IMG/VR virus record: IMGVR_UViG_3300009165_000036
Coordinates: 1 to 24,612 of that record
DNA: 24,612 nucleotides
Source of the DNA: a virus
Strand: one strand, 5' to 3'
The notes below the pieces were generated by a model. The model did not search any database and was not told where the DNA came from. It worked only from the letters and a program-made list of their open reading frames with translations. Within the stretch, counting starts at the first letter, position 1. Every line of letters starts with the position of its first letter. Shown piece after piece: positions 14,199 to 21,544 of the stretch. The position numbers were made by a program, and so were the translations under genes.

Positions 14199-15586
14199 TG
14201 GCAACAGCGCGGACACGATATGCAAATACTGATGTCTCAGGCGGCGCGGCGGATGGTACGAGTCTCGCGAATGCTTACTCCTCTTTGTCCGCGCTCGAAG
14301 CTGCCGAGGATGATCTGGGGAATCTCGTGTCACGCGATGAGTGGCTCGATGTTCGCGCATATGCGAGCGCGGGAACAGCTGATACAACAAAATGCACGAT
14401 CGCCGGGTGGACGTTAGATGGTACACGATACATACAGATCGATAGTCCTGACGGATCGTACAAGCTCGAAGTGAGCAATGATGACGCGCTTGTCATTCAG
14501 TGCACGAACATCAAGTTTAAACGAATTCGCGGAACCATCACAAGCGGCGACAGCACGAACGATATTTTCTTTGATGGTTCGTATGTAGCGGCAGCCGCAA
14601 CGTGTGAAATTGATCGGTGTTATGTGTACGCATCTGGTTCGACAGTGTTCACCGTATTCTCATTCACCGATTCGGATTTTACTTTTTACATACGCTCGTC
14701 AATTTCGGAATCTGTTTCGACTGGACGCGGGCATTATCACGTCGCGAACACCGGGTATATTTATCAGTGTACCCACAAGGGAGGCGCGAGCGGTTTCCGA
14801 TCAGGTACAAGTGGCACATACACGCTTACGAACGATATCTTTTTCTCTACGGCTGATGATATTATTGTCGGAGCAGGATCAACAGTCAACACTCTTAATT
14901 GTGGTACGGACGATGGTGATGGAACAAATCCGATCGATGCGGTTGACGATGACTGGTCGAACGAATTCACAGACTACGCGAACGGCGATTACACGCCTCT
15001 GAACTCAGGCAACATCTATCAGGCCGGAGCTGACCTCGATATTGCCGCGGACTACGCCGGTAATGCGTTTGATTCATCAACTCCGACAATCGGAGCGTAT
15101 GAATATGTATCAGCGTCATCCGACACCGAATTGACGGTTGCGGATATTGATATTGGCCTTGATGTCGCGTTGGATGCGAATCCGTTGACCGCCGCCGCGC
15201 AATTATCAATCGATGATATTGATATCGGCCTTGATGTTGCGATGGACTCAAACGCGCTCACGACAGCCGCTCTGTTGAGTGTAGCGGATATTGATATCGG
15301 CCTTGATGTTGCGATGGATGCGCCGGACATTATTTATTATACACTTGGCGATACTGTGCTTGTCGTCGATGATGTGAGTATCGGCCTTGATGTCGCGATG
15401 GATGCGCTTGTGCTTACATCCGCGTCGACACTATCGGTCAATAATATTGATATCGGTTTAGAGATAATTTTTGATGAAGTACCGGACGCTGATAAACCGG
15501 TAAGCGTAAGTTTGACGGCGACCGTTAAATCAATTACGGTGTCGGCGTCCGTCGAACAGATAACAATTGAAGCGGTGGAGGTATAA
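14198..15586 (+). CDS. Beta-helix virion surface protein with repetitive C-terminus
   Basis: The 462-residue protein begins MATARTRYANTDVSGGAADG, then AYSSLSALEAAEDD, an N-terminus typical of phage and environmental right-handed beta-helix proteins. Residues about 65-290 show regular strand-turn repeats (CTNIKFKRIRGTI, CEIDRCYVYAS, YIYQCTHKGG). STPTIGAYEY at about 293-302 resembles the end of choice-of-anchor Q-type domains. Residues about 314-430 hold five copies of a 24-28-residue unit around DIDIGLDVAMDA. Such architecture suits a head fibre, spike or adhesin that binds host glycans. It is flanked by small structural genes, supporting a virion role; enzyme activity on polysaccharide is possible but no catalytic residues are recognised. 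Confidence 0.75.
   Translation: MATARTRYANTDVSGGAADGTSLANAYSSLSALEAAEDDLGNLVSRDEWLDVRAYASAGTADTTKCTIAGWTLDGTRYIQIDSPDGSYKLEVSNDDALVIQCTNIKFKRIRGTITSGDSTNDIFFDGSYVAAAATCEIDRCYVYASGSTVFTVFSFTDSDFTFYIRSSISESVSTGRGHYHVANTGYIYQCTHKGGASGFRSGTSGTYTLTNDIFFSTADDIIVGAGSTVNTLNCGTDDGDGTNPIDAVDDDWSNEFTDYANGDYTPLNSGNIYQAGADLDIAADYAGNAFDSSTPTIGAYEYVSASSDTELTVADIDIGLDVALDANPLTAAAQLSIDDIDIGLDVAMDSNALTTAALLSVADIDIGLDVAMDAPDIIYYTLGDTVLVVDDVSIGLDVAMDALVLTSASTLSVNNIDIGLEIIFDEVPDADKPVSVSLTATVKSITVSASVEQITIEAVEV
15143..15480 (+). repeat. Coding tandem repeats in the surface protein
   Basis: Five units start at about 15143, 15215, 15287, 15371 and 15443 (spacing 72, 72, 84, 72 bases). The best three share near-identical DNA such as GATATTGATATCGGCCTTGA. 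The outer copies are more diverged, and the fourth carries a four-codon insertion. Recombination between units could change copy number in frame. Confidence 0.9.
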
Positions 15587-15587
15587 C

Positions 15588-15674
15588 ATGGATACGGTTT
15601 TGAAAGTCGATAACATTTCTATAAAATTAAGAAAGCGTCTCGTCAAAAAAGAGAACGCGGAGGAGAAGAAATAA
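15588..15674 (+). CDS. 28-residue basic peptide
   Basis: ATG 15588, two bases after the surface protein stop, has GGAGG about eight bases upstream. TAA 15672-15674 overlaps the next ATG (TAATG). The product MDTVLKVDNISIKLRKRLVK plus KENAEEKK is short, with a strand-like start echoing the V-x-N-I-x-I rhythm of the upstream repeats and a charged tail. It is too small to classify; the ribosome site and stop/start coupling favour a real gene over chance. Confidence 0.5.
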   Translation: MDTVLKVDNISIKLRKRLVKKENAEEKK

Positions 15675-16063
15675 TGGCAAAGTCATTTAATGAAACCGCG
15701 CCTCTTGATGCGGCGCTCAACGTCATCAAAAACAACGCCGTTGAATTGACGGTGTGCTCAACACAACCGACGACATACGCGGAGGGTCATACGACCTATA
15801 AACTCGCGGGTGTTACGATTGACACCGGAGATTTCACAGGTCCGGCGGCGGGTGATGCGGGCGGACGGAAATTGACCGTCGCGCAACAGGCGACAATCAC
15901 AATCACAGCGTCCGGGACCGCCGCGCATGTCGCGTTGCTCGATAGTGACGACACGCTGTTGCTCGTGACGACGTGCACCAATCAGGCGTTAGTCGATAAT
16001 GATGCAAATACGGTTACGGTCCCGGCGTGGGATATTGAAATTGATGTGGACACAATAACATGA
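15674..16063 (+). CDS. Small beta-rich structural protein
   Basis: The 129-residue product (MAKSFNETAPLDAALNVIKN, then a Thr/Ala/Val-rich beta region: KLTVAQQATITITASGTAAH, TLLLVTTCTN) resembles small phage proteins sitting between capsid and connector genes, recalled by eye. Such proteins may decorate heads, but no named domain is certain. Its start overlaps the 28-residue peptide stop and its TGA overlaps the connector ATG (ATGA), placing it inside the morphogenesis operon. Confidence 0.72.
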   Translation: MAKSFNETAPLDAALNVIKNNAVELTVCSTQPTTYAEGHTTYKLAGVTIDTGDFTGPAAGDAGGRKLTVAQQATITITASGTAAHVALLDSDDTLLLVTTCTNQALVDNDANTVTVPAWDIEIDVDTIT

Positions 16064-16995
16064 CGCTATTAACGACGAAGCTGACAAATAAAAGCGGCGC
16101 AAGTATCGAAGTTACCCTCAAAGATGAGGCGAGCGATAATATCTCCGCGTCGTTTATCTCGAACCTCAAATGGTCGCTCTATGATGCGGACGATGCGGTC
16201 ATAAACAGCAGGTCCGATGTTGTCGTGACGCCGATCGCAAATCCGTTTTATGTGACGCTTACGGCAAGCGATACGGACAACGCGGACGGGTTAAAGAGAA
16301 AACTTGTTGTGACGTTTGACGCCGATACATCGTTAGGTGACGACATTGCGCAGGAACAGACAATTATTTTTGAGATTGAAGGCGACGCGGACGAAGCGGT
16401 CATACTCGACGTTGAAAATAATCTGATTACGTTGACACAATTGCAGACGTATTTAAACGTCTCGACGGCGGACGGGTACGACGACAGACTTGAAGATATT
16501 ATCAACGCAGTGTCTGAGTTTTGCAACACGTACACTGGAAGAAAACTTAAGGCGCGGAATCTCGTCGAGTATTACGACGGGGACGGCGGTGATGAGCTGT
16601 ACGTTGATAATCCTCCGATCAATTCTACGCGGTCAACTATCCAGATATGGGGTGACACCGATGTGCCGCGTTCGTATGACACCGCCGATCTGTACAGCGC
16701 GGACAGCATCGATATTTATTCAGACCTCGGAAAAATCATTTTACTCGATGACTCGTTTTTGTCCGGTAGAAAAACAATCAAGGTATCGTACAACGGTGGA
16801 TATACGGTTATTCCGTATCAGTTGCAAAGGGTCGCGCTTAAGATTTGCGCCGCGCTCTGGAAAACGGAGGTTGATAAGCTCGCCGGGGTTCGCACGATCG
16901 CGGGCGGTGGTGGATCAATCAATCTCGATATTGAATCAGTGTTGACACAATTCGATCGCGATGTGTTAGACACGTTCAAGAGGATAAAGATTTGA
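16060..16995 (+). CDS. Head-tail connector with extra N-terminal beta domain
   Basis: Residues about 120-311 match the gp6-like head-tail connector pattern: LITLTQLQTYLNVST near 121-135, DDRLEDIINAVSEFCNTYTGRK near 140-161, then YYDGDGGDELYVDNPPI near 170-186. It ends in a helical segment that would stack under the portal ring. Residues about 1-115 are a separate beta-sandwich-like domain (ASIEVTLKDEASDNI, LKWSLYDADDAVI, FYVTLTASDTD) resembling Ig-like or upper-baseplate domains. The usual connector is about 100-200 residues, so this is a fusion. It overlaps the neighbours upstream (ATGA) and downstream (TTGA). Confidence 0.82.
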   Translation: MTLLTTKLTNKSGASIEVTLKDEASDNISASFISNLKWSLYDADDAVINSRSDVVVTPIANPFYVTLTASDTDNADGLKRKLVVTFDADTSLGDDIAQEQTIIFEIEGDADEAVILDVENNLITLTQLQTYLNVSTADGYDDRLEDIINAVSEFCNTYTGRKLKARNLVEYYDGDGGDELYVDNPPINSTRSTIQIWGDTDVPRSYDTADLYSADSIDIYSDLGKIILLDDSFLSGRKTIKVSYNGGYTVIPYQLQRVALKICAALWKTEVDKLAGVRTIAGGGGSINLDIESVLTQFDRDVLDTFKRIKI

Positions 16996-17543
16996 TAAAC
17001 ATCCGTGTTGAGGACCTTGGCGACTCCTCAAAAAAAGCGATTGAAACTCTGCAAAGGATCAAGCGCGAGTTCCCCGATATCACTGAAATGATCATCCGTC
17101 GATGGTGTGAAGGCGTTATCAAGATTGCACAAAAAGAATATTTAAACGCGCCTACCTCCGACATGTCGAGATTGCATCGAGTAACGGGAAAGCTCGCCGC
17201 GTCAATGCAATATTGGATGGTCGGAAAAGATACGGGGGATGTAGGATCAAACTTGATTTATGCGCGTATACAACACGAAGGCGGGATTATATCGCCGGGC
17301 GCAAGGGGTTTCCTTGCGTGGCCGATTATGACCGGTGTGTATATTACGCGAACCGGCGCACTACGAAAAAAGCCGACGAAGGCCGTGGCTGGATATGCAT
17401 TTACAACGCGCCCCGTAACCATTCCCGCGCGCCCGTATATCAAGCCGTCGATCCATGATTATTTTGCGCGTGGGATCGGGGAAAAAGAAGCGGAACGGGT
17501 GCTCGAACAAGAGATAAAAAAGAGGGCTGAAAATGGCGTATGA
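16992..17543 (+). CDS. Tail completion / virion morphogenesis protein (gpS/gp10-like)
   Basis: The 183-residue protein has the core YARIQHEGGIISPGARG near 90-106 and IPARPYIKPSI near 143-153, the two elements of the phage virion morphogenesis (tail completion) family. The N-terminal helices (IKREFPDITEMIIRRWCEG) fit too. It would join connector to tail. The start is TTG 16992, overlapping the connector's TGA as TTGA, with AGAGGA upstream; no nearby ATG keeps the whole helical N-terminus. It overlaps the next gene by 11 bases. Confidence 0.82.
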   Translation: MINIRVEDLGDSSKKAIETLQRIKREFPDITEMIIRRWCEGVIKIAQKEYLNAPTSDMSRLHRVTGKLAASMQYWMVGKDTGDVGSNLIYARIQHEGGIISPGARGFLAWPIMTGVYITRTGALRKKPTKAVAGYAFTTRPVTIPARPYIKPSIHDYFARGIGEKEAERVLEQEIKKRAENGV

Positions 17544-18012
17544 ATCGAGAATTGAAGACATCATCACGGATGTAAAAGAATATTTTGAGGATAATATCGA
17601 TACGTATTTGAACGGAATCGAGACATTGAAAAATGATTCGATTCTTGTTCCGAATTTCCTCGAAGTCGTTCTGGATGATATTGACATTTACAATTGTGCA
17701 AAATATCCGATCTGCATGTTTGATCCGACGGAAATAATCATCGAACCATTATCTAAAGGTTCCGACCTTTTGCAGATATCATTCAACATCGTGATAGTGA
17801 TCACCGGCGGAAAGCGGTCGAATATCACGACACAAATTATGCGGTATGTTGACGGCGTTAGACAGTTGTTTGCCGCTGAACCGACGTGCGGAAATGCGGT
17901 CGATGAGACCGATGAAAATATCAAGGTTCAAATCTTTCCGAGTCTCCCCGGAGATACGGAAAAGAAAACGGCGGTCGTGACCGTGACCGTCCGCAAATCA
18001 GTAGGGAGGTAA
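17533..18012 (+). CDS. Putative tail terminator protein
   Basis: The 159-residue product has an N-terminal helix (SRIEDIITDVKEYFEDNID), a central strand pair (SDLLQISFNIVIVITGGKRS), a helix (TTQIMRYVDGVRQLFAAEP) and a terminal strand (AVVTVTVRKS). This alternating layout and the place between tail completion and tail tube genes fit the ring-forming tail terminator of siphoviruses. Sequence recognition alone is weak, so the name rests mainly on gene order. ATG 17533 lies within the previous gene, after AGAGGGCTGA. Confidence 0.65.
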   Translation: MAYESRIEDIITDVKEYFEDNIDTYLNGIETLKNDSILVPNFLEVVLDDIDIYNCAKYPICMFDPTEIIIEPLSKGSDLLQISFNIVIVITGGKRSNITTQIMRYVDGVRQLFAAEPTCGNAVDETDENIKVQIFPSLPGDTEKKTAVVTVTVRKSVGR

Positions 18013-18017
18013 AGGAC

Positions 18018-19007
18018 ATGGGAAACATTACCGGACAAGGCGCGGTCATACAGTTTGCGTCAAAGGCAGATTGGAATATCACGCCTGAAACACCGACTTT
18101 ACAAGTCGAATTTACGAGTGAGGGTTTGAAGCTCAATAAAAATTATATTGACTCAGACGCCCTTCTCGGAAACATCACAACAAACAGGATGGACCCCGCC
18201 GGGCAGTCGTGCGACGGTCCATGGTCGATGATCGTGCATCCGAATAACATTGGATTGTTGTTATCAGCGGCGTTCGGATCGGAGTCGTCAGCGGACGGAG
18301 TCGGCGCAACATCGACAATTTACGCACATTCATTTTCATGTGTCCCGTGTGGGAGCGCATACAGCTTGCCGATCTTGACGGCGGTCGTCGATCGTGTGCA
18401 GTCGTGCGTCGCGTATCCGGCGGTTAAAATCGACTCACTTTCGATTAACGCGAAAGTAAATGATTACGTGCGAGCGGATTTCTCGTCGCGAGGGATCGGG
18501 GAAGTTGCCGGGACAAAGGCGAGTCTTTCATATTCAACTTTGCGGCCGTTCCAGTTTATTGATCTCGCGGTTTCGGTCGATGGAACTCCGCTTGCGGATG
18601 TGACCGACCTGAAATTAACGATCAACAACGGACTCGAAACTGATCTTTATTGCGCGGGCGCGAGCGCGGAATACATGAAAGAGATCGAACCGCAAGCGCG
18701 GGAAATTACCGGTACGATCGAGATGTTGTATCAGGATGAAGCGGACACAATTCGTGAATCTAATTTCAAAGTCGGGACGGCGCTGTCCGCCGTATTCACA
18801 TTTACATCAACCGAACTCGCCGGGGAAGGTGAATATTATGTTCTTCGCATAACGTTGCCAACATGTTACATCACCGATGCGCCGGTAAACGTAGGCGGAA
18901 AAGATAGAATCCGAATACCGCTGTCATTCAAGGCGGTGCAGGCGACGGGCACGGAACCAATTACAATTGTACTTGTAGACAAACAAGCTACAAAATATAT
19001 CACATAA
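18018..19007 (+). CDS. Major tail tube protein
   Basis: The 329-residue protein starts MGNITGQGAVIQFASKADWN and has beta-rich segments including VKIDSLSINAKVNDYVRADF and LSVDG-type strands (DLAVSVDGTPLADVTDLKLT). These match the siphovirus tail tube fold in which hexameric rings stack into the tail. It sits after the terminator and before the chaperone and tape measure genes, the conserved order. GGGAGG precedes the ATG. No sheath gene follows, supporting a non-contractile tail. Confidence 0.85.
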   Translation: MGNITGQGAVIQFASKADWNITPETPTLQVEFTSEGLKLNKNYIDSDALLGNITTNRMDPAGQSCDGPWSMIVHPNNIGLLLSAAFGSESSADGVGATSTIYAHSFSCVPCGSAYSLPILTAVVDRVQSCVAYPAVKIDSLSINAKVNDYVRADFSSRGIGEVAGTKASLSYSTLRPFQFIDLAVSVDGTPLADVTDLKLTINNGLETDLYCAGASAEYMKEIEPQAREITGTIEMLYQDEADTIRESNFKVGTALSAVFTFTSTELAGEGEYYVLRITLPTCYITDAPVNVGGKDRIRIPLSFKAVQATGTEPITIVLVDKQATKYIT

Positions 19008-19023
19008 CGAAAGGCAGGCGGCT

Positions 19024-19359
19024 ATGAAAGTATCAGAGATCAAAGGATTTTTTACAACACGAATCGACCTCGGAAAGTTTTTTGAAAAAGAAGACTCCGA
19101 GGTATGGATCGAGTTACGCGAACCGACGGAGGATGAGATTATGAAAGCGTCCGGGAAAGACGCGGATCGAAACGTCGAGAACTTGAAAAAAATGTGGAAA
19201 TCGTGCGTCGTCGATCACAATCTCTACAACGACGACGACACGAAATTGACGGACAAGGAAGTGTGTGAAATCTTGTCTAAAAAAGGGTGGTGCGTTGTCC
19301 ACATCGTGAACGAGTGGAACAAACAAATCCCTTTAGTGATGGAGAAAAATTCGGTTTGA
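19024..19359 (+). CDS. Tail assembly chaperone (G-type)
   Basis: The 111-residue acidic/helical product (KVSEIKGFFTTRIDLGKFF, then VWIELREPTEDEIMKA) fits the first tail assembly chaperone that coats the tape measure protein before tube polymerisation. 'W-I-E-L-R-E-P-T-x-x-E' is typical of this class. It lies directly between tail tube and tape measure genes. An A6 run at 19279-19284 precedes a reading frame that stays open in the -1 frame to 19623, so a longer frameshifted chaperone may also be made. The ATG follows AAGGCAGG. Confidence 0.82.
   Translation: MKVSEIKGFFTTRIDLGKFFEKEDSEVWIELREPTEDEIMKASGKDADRNVENLKKMWKSCVVDHNLYNDDDTKLTDKEVCEILSKKGWCVVHIVNEWNKQIPLVMEKNSV
19279..19287 (+). other. 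Candidate -1 ribosomal frameshift site
   Basis: The zero-frame codons AAA AAA GGG follow TCT. The -1 frame has a stop (TAA at 19278) immediately before the A run and is open from there to 19623. A -1 slip here would join 87 chaperone codons to 113 downstream codons, about 200 residues. The heptamer is not the classical X-XXY-YYZ form, so efficiency is uncertain. Confidence 0.45.
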
Positions 19360-19625
19360 ATGTAGCCGCCACCACGTTGTTCAACGGACTCGCTGTGACA
19401 AGCGAGTCCCGCGAACACGTGAACGACTGGGCGCGGATCATCCGGGTTTTTCTCCGATGCATCGACCGGGAACACGGGCATTACATCCGGTTCCCGTGGG
19501 GGGGTTGCGAGCGTGAGCAACCGATCAAGACGATGGAAGCATTCGACCTGTTGCAACAAGCATTCGTAAGGTGCATACACAACAGTATCGAAACGGCAAA
19601 AAGTAAAATAAACGTGCGGAGGTAG
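19356..19625 (+). CDS. Second tail assembly chaperone part (T-type)
   Basis: This frame encodes ...NVAATTLFNGLAVTSESREH, then a basic/aromatic stretch (RIIRVFLRCIDREHGHY) and ends KSKINVRR. It lies -1 relative to the chaperone upstream and just before the tape measure gene, the position of the lambda gpT part. Two modes of expression are possible: the -1 frameshift at the A run, or independent initiation at TTG 19356, which overlaps the chaperone stop (TTGA) with GGAG upstream (89 residues). Sequence does not decide; frameshift is favoured by conservation of that mechanism in siphoviruses. Confidence 0.65.
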   Translation: MNVAATTLFNGLAVTSESREHVNDWARIIRVFLRCIDREHGHYIRFPWGGCEREQPIKTMEAFDLLQQAFVRCIHNSIETAKSKINVRR

Positions 19626-19630
19626 TAGGA

Positions 19631-21544
19631 ATGGCAGAGATAAAATACAGGATAACCGCCGAGGACAAAACCGGCGCGGCTACGAACTCCGCATCGAATA
19701 ATATTTCCGGCATGGCAAACAAGTTTGTCAAAATGGCCGGGGTAGCAATGGCCGCGATTGCGGGCGCAAAGGTCGTAATTGATTTCGGTGTTGCTTGTTC
19801 TAAGGCATTTATGGACGCTGAAAAATCAGCGATGAAACTTGAAACAGCAATAAAAGCCACTGGGATGTCAGGGAAAATATCCTCAAAAAATCTCGCCGAA
19901 CTCGCGGCGCAATTGCAAGAGGTTACGAGATTCGAGGATGACGCGACAATTGCGGCTATGGCGACATTACAAATGTTCGGGGAACTCGATGAAAAATTGA
20001 TTACCGATTTGACTCCTCATGTGATGGATGTTGCAGAGGCGCTTGACGTTGATCTTAATCAAGCGGCGATGATGGTTGCAAAAACGCTTGACGGATCGAT
20101 GAATGCCTTTGCGCGATACGGTATCGAACTTGATATGACAAAATCAAAAACCGAACGCGCCGCGCAATTGACCGAACAGCTTGAAGGAAAATTCGGTGGG
20201 CTTGCAAAGGCAATGGGCGAAACGACAGAGGGAAAGCTCGCGATACTTGCGAATAAATGGAATGATGTTATGGAAGACATCGGAGCGGTCATAAATGAGG
20301 TACTTGTACCGATACTCGGTGTACTGGGTGATATTATAGACGCAGTTGGAAAAGTCGTAAAAGGTTTCCGGGACATGCTCGGCGCGATAAAAAACACCGT
20401 TGAATGGATCGGGAAAGGCGAAAAAGAACAAGAGAAAATGCAAAACGCCTTGCACCTCACGACAAAGGGAATTGAAGCGTACCAGAAAGCGACCGGTGAA
20501 ATGCTCTTGCCAAAAAACGCATCTAATAATCAACTGATTGCATATCTCGAACAGGCTAAGGGGAAATTAAACGAACTCGGAACCGCTCACGATAAACTCG
20601 TGAAAGACATTCAAAATGCAGTTGATAAAAACGAAGTCGCGGCTGGTCCCGATCTTGTGTCGAAGTTTACAAACAAAATGACGGACATGTACAAGTCGCG
20701 GGATGAATACGAAAAGTTGATGATTGCGAATGAACAGGAACAAGGCCGAATGTTGGCGTACATCGAACAGCTTGAGGCGGCAATCACAACATCGAAAAAA
20801 GGACAGAACGCAGAATCTGAAAAGCAGACGGAAGAATTATTGAAACAACTTGACATCATGAAAGAACGTCAAAGATGGATCAACGAAATCAACGAGATCA
20901 ATCCGACGGTCCAGAAATATCAAGGAATGGGCGGATATAAAGGATCGGAGGGAATGGGAGAAGCAAAACCGAAAGAACCAGATATGTTGTCTGGACTTAT
21001 TGACGGTGCGTTCGGTCATCTCATCTCAAACGTTGAGAATCTCGGAAAGTTGCTTGATCCAATAACAACTTTCCTTGACGGTTTCCTTTCGATTATCGGC
21101 GGACCGTTGAACGACGCGCTGCAACCGCTTGTGAATCTTCTGATGCAACTCGGAAAAATTGTCGGTCAATTATTGCTCCCTGTTATTCAGATTTTAGGAT
21201 TTGTAATTAAGGGTGTTGCCGCGTTCATCGCGATGATATTCAACGGGATCGCGACGGTCATTAACTTTTTACTCGGATGGGCTGGTGTGCATATCGATTA
21301 CATGAACGTCGGTAATCTATCGCAGGAATCAGGCGCGGCGTCAAGTGGTTCAACATCCGGCACATCGTCTGAAAGCTCAACCTATTCCGGCGGAATGTCT
21401 CAATCGACCGCCTCACCGGTGTATAATGTAACCGTAAATGTTTACGCTGGTATTCTTGAAGCAGGGGATAAGGTCATGACGACAGACGACCTTGCATTAT
21501 TTATTCGTGACAGGATTTCTGCGCTCGCGGAGGTTGGCAAGTGA
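19631..21544 (+). CDS. Tail tape measure protein
   Basis: The 637-residue protein sets tail length and probably helps DNA entry. It begins with AEIKYRITAEDKTGAATNSA, then hydrophobic segments near 33-60, and the tape-measure signature KTLDGSMNAFARYGIELD near 150-167. Long helical and coiled-coil stretches (about 160-460) follow, then a hydrophobic block at about 513-552 (LLLPVIQILGFVIKGVAAFI...). A Ser/Gly/Thr-rich segment (about 565-592) and a short folded C-terminus end it. At the usual 1.5 angstrom per residue, a tail of about 95 nm is inferred. ATG 19631 has CGGAGG upstream; the TGA overlaps the next gene's GTG. Confidence 0.9.
   Translation: MAEIKYRITAEDKTGAATNSASNNISGMANKFVKMAGVAMAAIAGAKVVIDFGVACSKAFMDAEKSAMKLETAIKATGMSGKISSKNLAELAAQLQEVTRFEDDATIAAMATLQMFGELDEKLITDLTPHVMDVAEALDVDLNQAAMMVAKTLDGSMNAFARYGIELDMTKSKTERAAQLTEQLEGKFGGLAKAMGETTEGKLAILANKWNDVMEDIGAVINEVLVPILGVLGDIIDAVGKVVKGFRDMLGAIKNTVEWIGKGEKEQEKMQNALHLTTKGIEAYQKATGEMLLPKNASNNQLIAYLEQAKGKLNELGTAHDKLVKDIQNAVDKNEVAAGPDLVSKFTNKMTDMYKSRDEYEKLMIANEQEQGRMLAYIEQLEAAITTSKKGQNAESEKQTEELLKQLDIMKERQRWINEINEINPTVQKYQGMGGYKGSEGMGEAKPKEPDMLSGLIDGAFGHLISNVENLGKLLDPITTFLDGFLSIIGGPLNDALQPLVNLLMQLGKIVGQLLLPVIQILGFVIKGVAAFIAMIFNGIATVINFLLGWAGVHIDYMNVGNLSQESGAASSGSTSGTSSESSTYSGGMSQSTASPVYNVTVNVYAGILEAGDKVMTTDDLALFIRDRISALAEVGK

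Noticed and set aside
15143-15480. Possible CRISPR or iteron array
   Set aside because: The repeats are in frame, of codon-multiple period (72 or 84 bases), lie in the middle of an open reading frame and lack unique spacers.
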